This document shows, one piece after another, positions 23,701-32,112 of a stretch of DNA of 64,000 bases. A model generated the notes under the pieces. That model was not told where the DNA came from and made no database searches. It saw only the letters and a list, made by a program, of their open reading frames with translations. Every line of letters starts with the position of its first letter. The stretch's first letter is position 1. Both the position numbers and the translations under genes were made by a program. Origin of the DNA: Deltaproteobacteria bacterium (GTDB lineage Bacteria > Desulfobacterota > DSM-4660 > Desulfatiglandales > HGW-15); contig JAGVAP010000120.1 of NCBI GenBank assembly GCA_020060215.1, forward strand, positions 19,659-83,658, written 5' to 3'.

Positions 23701-24381
23701 CGGGGGAAGATCGCAGTACCAGTCGTAAAAGCTGATCATGGAGGCCCCGATCAGGGAAAGGAATCTGGCGCCCGAGGCGTAGCAGACCATGGACATGGCG
23801 GGGATGGGGGTGAAACCGAAGATCCTGTCCGGACCGTATCGCTTGATGGAGTAAATCAGGGAGGCGGCGATCAGGGTCGAGGACTCTTCCCAGGACACCC
23901 GGACCAGCCCTCCTTTTCCCCGCGACCGCTGATAGGCCCCCCTTCTTTCAGGGTCGGAGACGATGCTCTCCCAGGCGGCCACCGGATCGGGCCGGGCTGC
24001 AATCGCATCCCTCCACATCTCCAGGAGCGAGGATCTCACGTAGGGGTACTTCACGCGGACAGGGCTGTAGGTGTACCATGTGTAGGAAGCCCCGCGGGGG
24101 CAGCCGCGCGGCTCGTGATCCGGCAGATCAGGGCCGTTGCCCGGGTAATCCCCCCTCTGGGCGTCCCAGACGATGATCCCGTCCTTGACATAGACGTTCC
24201 AGGAGCAGGAGCCGGTGCAGTTGACCCCATGGGTGGAGCGCACCCGCTTGTCGTACTGCCACCTCCTCCGGTAGTAATCCTCCCAAGTCCTGCCTCCGCA
24301 ACGGACCTCCGCCGCCGGTCCCACCGCCTTTCTCCGGAAGAAACGAAGAGAGGATAGGAGATCATTGTGACGTGCTCGCAT
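20716..24381 (-). CDS. narG: Respiratory nitrate reductase alpha subunit (Mo-bisMGD)
   Basis: A 1,221-residue catalytic subunit, the normal NarG length. ATG 24381 behind GAGGCGGG gives the expected N-terminus; an in-frame ATG 78 nt upstream is less likely. RSTHGVNCTGSCSW carries the His51/Cys55/Cys59 ligands of the FS0 [4Fe-4S] cluster. Bis-MGD contacts are seen in YMIVWGTNLPMTRSPDAHF and GGWAHYVGQEKVRP. There is no Tat signal, consistent with a cytoplasm-facing enzyme. It reduces nitrate to nitrite for anaerobic respiration. A molybdate-type binding protein gene lies divergently upstream. No narK or response-regulator gene is adjacent. Confidence 0.95.
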   Translation of the reverse strand: MRARHNDLLSSLRFFRRKAVGPAAEVRCGGRTWEDYYRRRWQYDKRVRSTHGVNCTGSCSWNVYVKDGIIVWDAQRGDYPGNGPDLPDHEPRGCPRGASYTWYTYSPVRVKYPYVRSSLLEMWRDAIAARPDPVAAWESIVSDPERRGAYQRSRGKGGLVRVSWEESSTLIAASLIYSIKRYGPDRIFGFTPIPAMSMVCYASGARFLSLIGASMISFYDWYCDLPPASPQVWGEQTDVPESADWYNASYMIVWGTNLPMTRSPDAHFYTEARYRGAKVAAVAPDYAEYVKFADTWLPAKAGTDSALAMAMTFVILKQFYLDRRSEYFAEYAKSYTDLPFAVVLEKKGEAYVAGRFLRASDLGAKGEGDEWKTVYFDAAGGGFVVPNGSIGFRWGEEGCWNLHRKNSENQEAVNPLLSFEGENEPWVSVLFPIFEEGGSRTKTGSVPVKRIRTNGSEIIVATVFDLMAANLGIDRGRGGDTAGGYDDPVPYTPAWQEKITSVPREDAVRVAREFAQNAEKTRGKSMIFLGAGTNHWYHCDMIYRTILNLTTLCGCQGVSGGGWAHYVGQEKVRPLTGWSTVAFALDWLRPPRFQNGTSFYYFATNQWRYENLDAKMIASPLANGRPKSHLADYNAVAARLGWLPFYPQFNRNPLDLCREAVDEGARSEEEIIKRVVGKIKDGEVRFAVEDPDHPDNFPRVLLLWRANLLGASGKGHEYFLKHLLGAEHAVFAEESAARPEEILWREKSPEGKLDLLVTMELRMSTSALYSDVVLPAAGWYEMHDLSTTDLHTFIHPFNPAIDPVWESRTNWDQFKTIARKFSEMAETHLGGRKDLVSTPLMHDTPSEIAQSSVKDWKRGDAEPIPGKTMPALKVLDRDYPETYRMMTALGPLVERFGVGAKGITWEAAEEYEWLKGRLGTASDGIGRSMPDLTTGRQVAEAILALSPETNGRSAVKAWAALSGKTGLDLTHLARDRAAERFTFADLDAQPRRVITSPIWSGVEEEGRSYSPFTVNIEERVPFRTLTGRAQLYLDHEWVRDFGEGLPIFRPPLDMVLLGSTRLERPEAPELVLNYLTPHSKWSIHSTYSDTLIMLTLFRGGEAIWINDEDAASIGIRDNDWLECFNVNGAVVAKSVVSHRIPRGKAFMYHAQERLINTPGSEVSGKRGGTHNSLTRILVKPTQMIGGYAQLSYGFNYYGPTGAQRDEVVIVRKAGEVNWYED

Positions 24382-24724
24382 GGACAACCCGCCTCTGTAG
24401 TAAATTCGTCGTAAGACGCTAATGGACAGGAAGAAAAGGATACTACATTGCCTTTCCATTGCGCAAGGTTCTGCAAACTGCCGCTGAGACCTCCCCCCAT
24501 TTCCACGGTTCTCGGATCGATTTACGAAGGATCGCCTGGGGACATGGAGGAGATGGCTTCAACGCATAGCGTTCCTGTTCCAATCCCGATTTGCAGGCCG
24601 GCCGCACCCTATAATTTCTTTGACGAAACTCATGTCCTTTTGCCTTTCAAATTCGAAGAAGAACCCATTCGAAAGCGGGCGTAGAGTGAGCATCTTCTTT
24701 TTATTTCTTTGGAGGAGGCTCGTG
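24382..24724. promoter_or_regulatory. Divergent narG / molybdate-binding-protein control region
   Basis: A 343-nt region between two divergent genes. It must hold the promoters of the nar operon and of the binding-protein gene. I could not find a convincing FNR/DNR box (TTGAT-N4-ATCAA), NarL heptamer pair or sigma-54 promoter. GGAGGAGG at 24711-24718 is the ribosome binding site of the downstream gene. Confidence 0.35.
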
Positions 24725-25681
24725 ATGGTTGCGACGAATTACGCGTTGTTGTTGTTCCTGCCATTTGCAACGATGATCGCCCTCGGCGGTTCGGTCGTGG
24801 AGGCCCGCGCCCCTTACCCGCCCTGGAATGGGGAGAGAAACCCATCCCGGGACAAAGGGACGGTATTCGATGTGCGGGAGATCGACAACATGCCCGATTT
24901 TCACGGCAACCCGCTCGACGCGAAGCTCGTGATCTTCGCAGGGGGAAATTACTTCTTCGCCCTCGACGACCTCGTGGCCGCGTTCGAGAAGGTGAACCCG
25001 GAGATAAGGGGAAGGGTGTTCTATGAAACCATTCCGCCCGGGATCGTCGCAAGGCAGCTGGAGACGAACAACACGATCACCGTAGGGAATCTGACGCTCA
25101 CCGTTCAGCCCGATGTCGTCCAGGCAGGAAGAGAGCAGATCGGGGAATTGGCATCCAAAGGGCTGCTCCAGGGAACTCCCGTAGATTTCATCAGGAATCG
25201 ACTCATCATCATGACGAAGAGGGGAAACCCTTCAAAGATCCGGTCGCTCGCCGACCTGGCGAAACCCGGGGTGCGCCTCGCCAACCCGAATCCGGTAACC
25301 GAAGGGATTGCAAAGAAGATCAAACAGGCCCTGAGGAACGCAGGGGGAGAAGACCTGGCTACGGAGGTCTATGAAAACAAGGTAAACAGGGGGGAGGCCT
25401 TCATCACAGAGATCCACCATCGTCAGACCCCCTTGTGGATCCTGCAGGGAAAGGCGGACGCGGGGGTCGTGTGGCTGAGCGAGGTGAGGTTCCAGGAGCG
25501 GATCGGTCACCCGATCGAGGGCGTCGAGATAGAAGACGCTCATAACGAGGAGGGAACCGAGACCGCCGCCATCGCGAAGAATGCGGCGAACCCTCGGATT
25601 GCGGAGAAGTGGCTCACCTTCATAAGGACGGATGCGGCAAGATCGATCCTCGCAAAATACGGCATGGAGGCTCCGGATTGA
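24725..25681 (+). CDS. Periplasmic oxyanion-binding protein, ModA/sulfate-binding type
   Basis: A 318-residue exported solute-binding protein. ATG 24725 after GGAGGAGG opens a signal peptide (LLLFLPFATMIALGG, cleavage near VEARA). The mature protein has the type II periplasmic fold: KLVIFAGGNYFFALDDLVAAF, then VQPDVVQAG, then VRLANPNPVTEGI and a C-terminal WLTFIRTDAARSIL helix. Similarity is to extracellular-binding proteins for molybdate, tungstate or sulfate. Standing divergently beside narG, molybdate for the NarG cofactor is the natural guess. No permease or ATPase gene is present here, so it either uses a remote ABC transporter or acts as a sensor. Confidence 0.7.
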   Translation: MVATNYALLLFLPFATMIALGGSVVEARAPYPPWNGERNPSRDKGTVFDVREIDNMPDFHGNPLDAKLVIFAGGNYFFALDDLVAAFEKVNPEIRGRVFYETIPPGIVARQLETNNTITVGNLTLTVQPDVVQAGREQIGELASKGLLQGTPVDFIRNRLIIMTKRGNPSKIRSLADLAKPGVRLANPNPVTEGIAKKIKQALRNAGGEDLATEVYENKVNRGEAFITEIHHRQTPLWILQGKADAGVVWLSEVRFQERIGHPIEGVEIEDAHNEEGTETAAIAKNAANPRIAEKWLTFIRTDAARSILAKYGMEAPD

Positions 25682-25709
25682 GAATCCTTCAAAGGGGAAA
25701 GACAGCACA

Positions 25710-26061
25710 ATGAAGATGAAGGCGGTGATTCATCTGGACCTGGAGGACCCATCCAGGCTGGGGACCGCCCTGGGGGAACATCAGGAACCTCCTCGATGAG
25801 ATCTCTTCGGAGGGGTCGGACATAAGGGTTGTGGCCCACAGCAGCGCGGTGAAGCTCTTCCGAAAGGACGGCGACGCCGGTCTTGCTTTGGAAATGGACG
25901 AGCTTACGAGAGAGGGAGTGAGATTCCCTATCTGCAACAATTCCCTTGCCAAATTGAAGATCGACCGGGCCGGGCTCCTGGAACTTGCCGAGGTGGTGCC
26001 GGCCGGGATCGTTGAGCTGATCCGACTTCAGCAGGAAGGCTTTGCCTATGTCAAAACCTAA
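25710..26061 (+). pseudogene. DsrE-like small protein gene with +1 frameshift
   Basis: The ATG at 25710 starts MKMKAVIHLDLEDPSRLGTA, a DsrE/YchN-type first strand, but the frame then ends at a TGA. One base over, the sequence continues GNIRNLLDEISSEGSDIRVV, AHSSAVKLF and a normal end VELIRLQQEGFAYVKT. The join lies in a run of five G at 25772-25776; with four G the whole 116-codon protein would be intact. DsrE-family proteins handle sulfur transfer or bind small ligands. This may be a real inactivating mutation, a sequencing error in a homopolymer, or phase-variable slippage. Confidence 0.7.
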
Positions 26062-26375
26062 CTCTCACGTGGAAGTAGCCTTTGCTCGTATCTATGCCAA
26101 GGAGTTCGCTCAAAGGACATGTTCTGGTTATGGCGGTCGCGGCTATGAGGGCGCCGCTTAGCATCGCCGCAAGCCCCGAATGATGGATAGGCGTGCACCA
26201 GCAGGAAGCGTCTGCCGCCATGCGAATCTATCGGTTATGCCGCATCTTGCTTGATCTATTGAATCATGGAACGATGTCAATGCATGAATGTTTTTCGACC
26301 TGCGCTGAAATGCGTTGTTCTTGGCTTGCGGGCAGTCAGCAATCCAAAGCCGCATACGGGTAACAGAATCCACGC
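26062..26375. other. Intergenic region without recognised features
   Basis: 314 nt between the DsrE-like gene and the convergent end of lpd. No gene with family resemblance, no hairpin followed by a T-run and no repeat was recognised. Confidence 0.4.
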
Positions 26376-27809
26376 CTACCCGTGCAGGGCCCGGTCAGCG
26401 GCTTTAAGGGCCGCCTCGGCCATTATTTCTGAAAGTGTCGGATGTGCGTGGATCGTGCCGGCCATTTCATTAACGGTCAGGCCATGTTGCACGGCCAAAG
26501 CTCCTTCGGCGATTAAATCCGTAGCATGAGCGCCGATCAGGTGAACTCCCAAGATTTTTCCACTGCCTGCCTCGGAGATAATCTTGGCATGACCGGCCAA
26601 TTCATTGATGACCTGGGCTTTGCCCATGGACCGGTAAAGCACTGTGTCGGATCGGGCCGCGATACCCATTTCAGCCGCCCGTGATTCAGAGATCCCGACC
26701 GTGGCTACCTCCGGGATGGTGAAAATGGCGTTCGGAATCACACGGTAGTCCATCGTTTTTTCTCCGCCCATAGCATTTTCAGCCGCGACTTGGGCTTCAG
26801 CCGAAGCGGCATGGGCGAGCATTATCTTTTCCGGACCCAAAATGTCGCCGATGGCATAAACGCCGGGAGCGCTCGTCCGCATATGGTCATCGACCTGAAT
26901 CCATCCTTTTTCGGTGACAGCTACGCCGATACCGGCAAGCCCGACACCGGAAGTCGCTGGGCTCCGACCGATAGACACCAGAACCCTGTCCACCGACACG
27001 ACAAAAGGCTCTTTTTTCTTTTCCCTCAAATCTACCGAAAAGGGGGATGGCCCGATGGTTACTGCCGTGCCGCTTGTGGTCTTGGTAACCTCCATCACGG
27101 TCCGATTGACATGAATATCGATCTTGCGCTTTTTCATCTCTCTCTGGAGCACTTTGGAACATTCGGCGTCTACTGATGGAAGCGGTAGTAGCCTGTCGAG
27201 AGTCTCCACCACCGTCACCCGTGATCCAAAAGCTGATAGGATGCAGGCGAACTCACAGCCAATCACGCCGCCTCCCACAATGAGGATCGATTCCGGGACT
27301 TCCGCCAGCTCCAGAATATCGTTGCTTGATAGAATCCGCTCACCGTCGAACGGAAAGGACGGTATGTTTGCCGGTGTCGATCCCATCGCAAGGATCAAGC
27401 GGTCAAAGGAAAGGGTGTTATTTTCACCTGATATCGTAGTTATGGTGGCAACCCCGGGCCCCTCTATCACACCCTTGCCCTTCAGCAACCGGATTTTGTG
27501 GTGGCTTAACAGCATTTCGATTCCCTTAATCTGCGCATTAATCACAGCAGCCTTCCGAGCCATTAGCCGAGCCATGTCCAGACGTGTCACCTCATTCACG
27601 GAAATCCCGAATTTTGCCGCCTGATTTATTTTGTCTAAAAGATCGGCCGAGGTCTTCATAATTTTGGATGGAATGCAGCCCCGGTTGAGGCAGGTTCCTC
27701 CAACATTATCTTTCTCAACCAGCGTCACCTCGCCACCCAACTGAGCCGCCCGTACCGCAGCCACATAGCCACCGGGGCCTGCTCCGAGTACCAAAATTTT
27801 TTTAGTCAC
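26376..27809 (-). CDS. lpdA: Dihydrolipoyl dehydrogenase (L-protein)
   Basis: A 477-residue flavoprotein disulfide reductase of normal length. It has an FAD Rossmann motif GAGPGGYVAAVRAAQLG, the redox pair in GGTCLNRGCIPSK, an NAD motif VGGGVIGCEFA, and the C-terminal active base pair in GTIHAHPTLSE. It reoxidises the dihydrolipoyl group of GcvH with NAD+. It is encoded on the same strand as the gcv operon but is separated from it by a tetR gene on the opposite strand, so it has its own promoter. It could also serve a 2-oxoacid dehydrogenase, but no such genes are in view. Confidence 0.92.
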   Translation of the reverse strand: MTKKILVLGAGPGGYVAAVRAAQLGGEVTLVEKDNVGGTCLNRGCIPSKIMKTSADLLDKINQAAKFGISVNEVTRLDMARLMARKAAVINAQIKGIEMLLSHHKIRLLKGKGVIEGPGVATITTISGENNTLSFDRLILAMGSTPANIPSFPFDGERILSSNDILELAEVPESILIVGGGVIGCEFACILSAFGSRVTVVETLDRLLPLPSVDAECSKVLQREMKKRKIDIHVNRTVMEVTKTTSGTAVTIGPSPFSVDLREKKKEPFVVSVDRVLVSIGRSPATSGVGLAGIGVAVTEKGWIQVDDHMRTSAPGVYAIGDILGPEKIMLAHAASAEAQVAAENAMGGEKTMDYRVIPNAIFTIPEVATVGISESRAAEMGIAARSDTVLYRSMGKAQVINELAGHAKIISEAGSGKILGVHLIGAHATDLIAEGALAVQHGLTVNEMAGTIHAHPTLSEIMAEAALKAADRALHG

Positions 27810-28071
27810 GAGGCCTTCTCCTTCTGTTATCGATTTGTTGATTATTTTCCATAAACGAGTTACTTAGGGACATCTTTCAGTAAAAAGATCATTAATCTTA
27901 AAAACGGGTGACGAAGGAGATTCCGCTTTTCGCCCAGGAATTGAACAGCTTGCACTCGTTATATCCTCGATCCATGGTAACCATCGAACCAGGAGCGGCC
28001 TTTACTTTAGACAATTGAACTTCGTTCTAAGAAACATCCAATCCGGACATCAAATCAGGAGAAATACCAAA

Positions 28072-28752
28072 TTGATAAATCTTAAGAAGTTCTCTCTCCG
28101 AGAAAGAAAAAAAGCCCAAACCCGTTTATCCATATTGGATTCTGTCATCAAACGTCTATATGACAAACCTCTCGTCAACATTACCATTGAAGAGATTTGC
28201 GATGATGTACAGATCTCCAGGGGCACCTTTTTTCAATATTTTCCTCAAAAAACGGATGTATTCGTCTTGTATGGCCTGCTTTGGAACCTCGAAGCCCTCT
28301 GGCTTGCAACAAAGACACCCAATATTTCTCCGGGGATTAATGCCCTTGAGTATGTCTTTAAAAAGCATAGTCAAAAGGTAGATGAGCATCCAAGGCTTTG
28401 GATGGAAATTATTGCGATTAGAGCGCTTGAACCTCATACATTCGCTCAAATGGGCAGTAGAGAAAGAGATAAAATAAGTCCTGCTGAACGCGCTATTCGG
28501 TTTCCGGACTATAAAGGGATAGAATCTATTCCAGAAGGAAATTTTAAAAGGCTCTTCCAGGGTAATCTAAAAGCTGCCATCGAAAAAGGAGAGCTGCCTG
28601 AAAGCACGGACGTAAAATCTGCTTATTTGTCTTTAGCTTGCATTTTTTATGGCGTTCCCCTGATGTCTTTTGATAAGCCCAAGATGAACTGTGCAAGCGC
28701 TTATCAAAAACAGCTTCGCATTCTATGGAAAGGACTGGGAGCTAGCGTATAA
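28072..28752 (+). CDS. TetR-family transcription regulator
   Basis: A regulator of about 226 residues. No ATG is available; TTG at 28072 behind AGGAGAA is the best start (another TTG at 28015 adds 19 residues). The N-terminal HTH is clear: ILDSVIKRLYDKPLVNITIE, then CDDVQISRGTFFQYFPQKTD. The C-terminal ligand domain is unspecific. The gene is noticeably richer in A+T than the neighbouring genes and sits inside the gcv/lpd group on the opposite strand, which suggests a later acquisition. It may regulate lpd, from which it diverges, or itself. Target ligand unknown. Confidence 0.75.
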   Translation: MINLKKFSLRERKKAQTRLSILDSVIKRLYDKPLVNITIEEICDDVQISRGTFFQYFPQKTDVFVLYGLLWNLEALWLATKTPNISPGINALEYVFKKHSQKVDEHPRLWMEIIAIRALEPHTFAQMGSRERDKISPAERAIRFPDYKGIESIPEGNFKRLFQGNLKAAIEKGELPESTDVKSAYLSLACIFYGVPLMSFDKPKMNCASAYQKQLRILWKGLGASV

Positions 28753-28826
28753 GACCAATTGCTCCAGGCTCCTTTTCTATCTGCTGGGACGTGATCCGGT
28801 CGGGACGGATCTGAAATCTTCTGGCA

Positions 28827-30284
28827 TCAACAGCCCGACAGGCAAGGATTGCGTGCTGCCCCGGTCTCGTCCAGACGCCGGACCTTGGTGACGGTTGGTG
28901 CGGCAAAAAGTTTTTCCGGGTTTTCTGCGGCCTCCTCGGCGATCCGGATCATCGCGTCGATGAACCGGTCGATGTCCTCCTTGGATTCACTCTCCGTGGG
29001 CTCGATCATGATGGCGCCGTGCACGACGAGAGGGAAGTAAATCGTTGGCGGATGAAATCCCATGTCCATCAACCGCTTGGCTACGTCCAGCGTGGAGATC
29101 TTGTAAGGCGTGAGTAGCTTGTCCGAAAACACGCACTCGTGCATGCAGGGTCGATCATAGGCCAAATGATAGACGCCCTTTAAGCGTTCTTTGACGTAAT
29201 TGGCGCTCAGAACCGCGTACTGGCTGACCTTTTTAAGCAACGCACCCAGCGACAGGATGTAACTGTATGCCCTGACTTGAACACCGAAATTCCCATAGAA
29301 GGCGTGGAGCTTGCCGATGGATTGAGGAACATCTTCCATGAGGACGTACTTCTCACCGTCCTTCACCACCCGCGGAACCGGCAGAAACGGTGCAAGCTTT
29401 TCAACAACGCAAATCGGGCCGCTACCGGGACCGCCACCGCCGTGGGGGGTTGAGAAGGTCTTATGAAGATTCAAGTGCATGACGTCCACACCAGTCGCCT
29501 TCAGGTTTACGATTCCCATAATGGCGTTCATGTTGGCGCCGTCGCCGTAAACGAGCCCACCTTTCGCATGAACGATTTCGGCCACCTGGCGGATGTTCTC
29601 TTCGAAAATACCCAGGGTGTTGGGGTTAGTGATCATGATGCCGGCAGTGTCCTCGTCCATCAGTTCGACCACCGCTTCCGGGGAGAGCACACCCTGATCA
29701 TTGCTTTTGAGCGGAACGGCTTTAAAACCACACAAGGCCGCGCTGGCAGGGTTGGTTCCGTGAGCCGTGTCGGGGATCAGCACCTTGCTGCGCGGCTTGC
29801 CGAGGCTTTTATGGTAGGCCGAAAAGATCAGCATGCCTGCCAGCTCCCCTTGGGAGCCAGCGGAAGGCTGAAGGCTGACGGCGTCCATCCCGGTAACCTC
29901 GGACAGATAGCGTTCGAGATCGTATATCAGCTTGAGAGACCCCTGGCTCAGTTCAACCGGCAGCAGCGGATGAGCGCCCGCCATCCCTGCAAGTGCGGCC
30001 TGACGGTCATTGGTCTTGGGGTTGTACTTCATGGTGCAAGACCCCAGCGGGTACATACCGCTTTCAACTCCGAAATTCCATTGCGAGAGACGCGTGAAGT
30101 GCCGCGTTACCTCGAGCTCGGATAGATCCGGGAAATCGGGCCCCGCACCTTTTAGGGACGCATCGAGCGAGGCCGCCTCTACATCCCGTCTGGGAAGAGA
30201 GAAGCCGCACCGCCCTCTGGCCCCTTTTTCCCACAGCAGGGGCTCGTTGAAGATCAAGCCCGTAGTACCAACGAATGGATTCAT
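28827..30284 (-). CDS. gcvPB: Glycine dehydrogenase (decarboxylating) subunit 2
   Basis: A 485-residue PLP enzyme half. ATG 30284 behind AAGGAGGTG overlaps the gcvPA stop by four bases (ATGA). The PLP lysine lies in VMHLNLHKTFSTPHGGGGPG; other signatures are YPLGSCTMKYNPK and PDTAHGTNPASAA. Together with subunit 1 it forms the P-protein, which decarboxylates glycine and loads the aminomethyl group on lipoyl-GcvH. Split P-proteins are common in anaerobes and archaea. Confidence 0.93.
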   Translation of the reverse strand: MNPFVGTTGLIFNEPLLWEKGARGRCGFSLPRRDVEAASLDASLKGAGPDFPDLSELEVTRHFTRLSQWNFGVESGMYPLGSCTMKYNPKTNDRQAALAGMAGAHPLLPVELSQGSLKLIYDLERYLSEVTGMDAVSLQPSAGSQGELAGMLIFSAYHKSLGKPRSKVLIPDTAHGTNPASAALCGFKAVPLKSNDQGVLSPEAVVELMDEDTAGIMITNPNTLGIFEENIRQVAEIVHAKGGLVYGDGANMNAIMGIVNLKATGVDVMHLNLHKTFSTPHGGGGPGSGPICVVEKLAPFLPVPRVVKDGEKYVLMEDVPQSIGKLHAFYGNFGVQVRAYSYILSLGALLKKVSQYAVLSANYVKERLKGVYHLAYDRPCMHECVFSDKLLTPYKISTLDVAKRLMDMGFHPPTIYFPLVVHGAIMIEPTESESKEDIDRFIDAMIRIAEEAAENPEKLFAAPTVTKVRRLDETGAARNPCLSGC

Positions 30285-31618
30285 GCGCACACCTCCTTGA
30301 CCAGATGATCGAGATCCTCTCTGCTGCTCGTTTCCGTAACGCAGAAAAGATAATGATCGGAAAGCTCCGGATAATATGCAGCCAGAGGCAGGCCTGCCAC
30401 GATTTTCTTCTCTATCAGGCTCCGGTAGGTAGCATCAAAGCCCTTAGGGAACTGGACAACGAACTCGTTGAAAGTGGGGGCTGCGAAGGGTAGAGCGAAT
30501 CCGGCATTCGCAAAGGCGTTTTTCAGATACTCGGCCTTGTCGCGGTTGAGCGTCGCCAGCTCCCCAACACCCGTGCCGCCCACCGAGGCCATGTACATAA
30601 CGCTCATCGTGGCGCAAAGGCCCTGGTTGGAGCAGATGTTCGAGGTCGCTTTCTCGCGGCGGATATGTTGCTCCCGGGTAGCAAGCGTCAGCACAAACCC
30701 GCGTTTTCCGTCCAAATCCTTCGTCAGGCCGACAAGCCGTCCTGGCATGTTGCGAACATATTGCATCTTGGAGGCGAACATCCCGAGGCCCGGCCCCCCG
30801 AAAGACTGTGGGATGCCGAGACTCTGCCCCTCGCCGCAAGCGATATCGGCCCCAAGGCTCCCTGGGTTTTTCAGCAGGCCATAGGCGAGCGGCTCGCTGA
30901 AGGCTGTGACGAACAACGTCTTGGGGTCGTCATGGATGGCGACGTCAGCTTTTTTCAAATCCTCGATGCAGCCGAAAAAATTGGGGGACTGAACGGCCAC
31001 GGCGGCGAGTTCAGCCAAACCAGCGATGGCGGAAAGATCAGTCCGGCCGTCTTTGAGGTAAGGGATCTCGACGATTTCGAAGCCAGTGGGCCTGAAATAG
31101 GTTTCTACCACCCGGCGGTAAAGAGGGTGGATTGCCTTAGAGACGGCGACCCTCCTGCGGCGACTTATGCGAGTAGACATAAGAAGGGCTTCGGCAAGTG
31201 CTGATGCGCCGTCGTACATAGACGCATTGGCGACTTCCAACCCTAACAAGCGGCACACCAGGGTCTGGTATTCAAATATGGCCTGAAGGGTGCCCTGACT
31301 GATCTCGGGCTGATACGGAGTATATGCGGTGTATACCTCGCTTCTTCCGGCAAGATAGGGAACGACGGCTGGAATAAAATGGCTGTAACTGCCGGCCCCA
31401 ATGTAAATTTTATATTCGGGTGATACGGCGTTTTCTCGGGCAAGCCCTTCCATATGTCGGTTCAATTCCCATTCCGTCAATGGCTCGGGCAACTTCATTT
31501 CATCCTTTCTACGGCAGTCTTCCGGTATGGCGGCGAATAAATCCTCGATGCTCTTTGCGCCAACGGTCGCGAGCATCGCCGTGATGTCCTCAGCGGTTTG
31601 CGGCAGGTATCGCATCAT
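30281..31618 (-). CDS. gcvPA: Glycine dehydrogenase (decarboxylating) subunit 1
   Basis: A 445-residue protein with the conserved PHTAEDI-like start (here MMRYLPQTAEDITAML), YTPYQPEISQGTLQAIFEYQ and GGPGLGMFA motifs of the alpha half of the split P-protein. The first ATG (31618) overlaps the gcvH stop (ATGA), and the stop overlaps the gcvPB start, so translation is coupled along H-PA-PB. Confidence 0.93.
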   Translation of the reverse strand: MMRYLPQTAEDITAMLATVGAKSIEDLFAAIPEDCRRKDEMKLPEPLTEWELNRHMEGLARENAVSPEYKIYIGAGSYSHFIPAVVPYLAGRSEVYTAYTPYQPEISQGTLQAIFEYQTLVCRLLGLEVANASMYDGASALAEALLMSTRISRRRRVAVSKAIHPLYRRVVETYFRPTGFEIVEIPYLKDGRTDLSAIAGLAELAAVAVQSPNFFGCIEDLKKADVAIHDDPKTLFVTAFSEPLAYGLLKNPGSLGADIACGEGQSLGIPQSFGGPGLGMFASKMQYVRNMPGRLVGLTKDLDGKRGFVLTLATREQHIRREKATSNICSNQGLCATMSVMYMASVGGTGVGELATLNRDKAEYLKNAFANAGFALPFAAPTFNEFVVQFPKGFDATYRSLIEKKIVAGLPLAAYYPELSDHYLFCVTETSSREDLDHLVKEVCA

Positions 31619-32019
31619 CGTTTTCCTTTCACCATTTCTAAATAAGCGGCATGGTCCATCAGCCCTTTTTGATCGGATGGGGTCTCCGGCTTCAACTTGA
31701 TCAGCCAGCCCTCTCCATATGGATCGGTATTGATCAATGCAGGAGTGTCTTGAAGGGCCTCGTTAATGGCGATGATTTCACCAGCGACCGGTATATAAAC
31801 TTCGGAAACGGCCTTAACGGATTCCAGCGTTCCAAATGGCTGTCCTTGGATGAAGGAATCTCCGACAGTAGGCAATTCCGCAAACACAATGTCACCCAAC
31901 TGATCTTGAGCGTAGTCGGAAATGCCGATGACAAATTCACTTCCCATTTGACGCACCCATTCATGATTACGACTGTATAAAACGTCGTTGGGTAAAACGA
32001 GCTTGTCGAGTTCTTTCAT
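31615..32019 (-). CDS. gcvH: Glycine cleavage system H protein
   Basis: A 134-residue lipoyl carrier. The lipoylated lysine is Lys69 in GTLESVKAVSE, and other family blocks are NHEWVR, GISDYAQDQLGDIVFAELP and PYGEGWLIKL. It shuttles the aminomethyl group between P-, T- and L-proteins. It is 93 nt downstream of gcvT and overlaps gcvPA. Confidence 0.95.
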   Translation of the reverse strand: MKELDKLVLPNDVLYSRNHEWVRQMGSEFVIGISDYAQDQLGDIVFAELPTVGDSFIQGQPFGTLESVKAVSEVYIPVAGEIIAINEALQDTPALINTDPYGEGWLIKLKPETPSDQKGLMDHAAYLEMVKGKR

Positions 32020-32112
32020 GGTCTGACCTCCTGGTCGGTTAGCGACGGCAGTTGTCCCCGTTAATGAGTGAACTGGAAACTAATTAGTTTTGCTTGATTC
32101 AAAATCCTACCT

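Noticed and set aside
20578..24357. Very long plus-strand open frames opposite narG (20578-22080 and 23173-24357).
   Set aside because: They are antisense to a fully conserved NarG. Such frames arise from the high G+C codon bias; their translations show no family resemblance.
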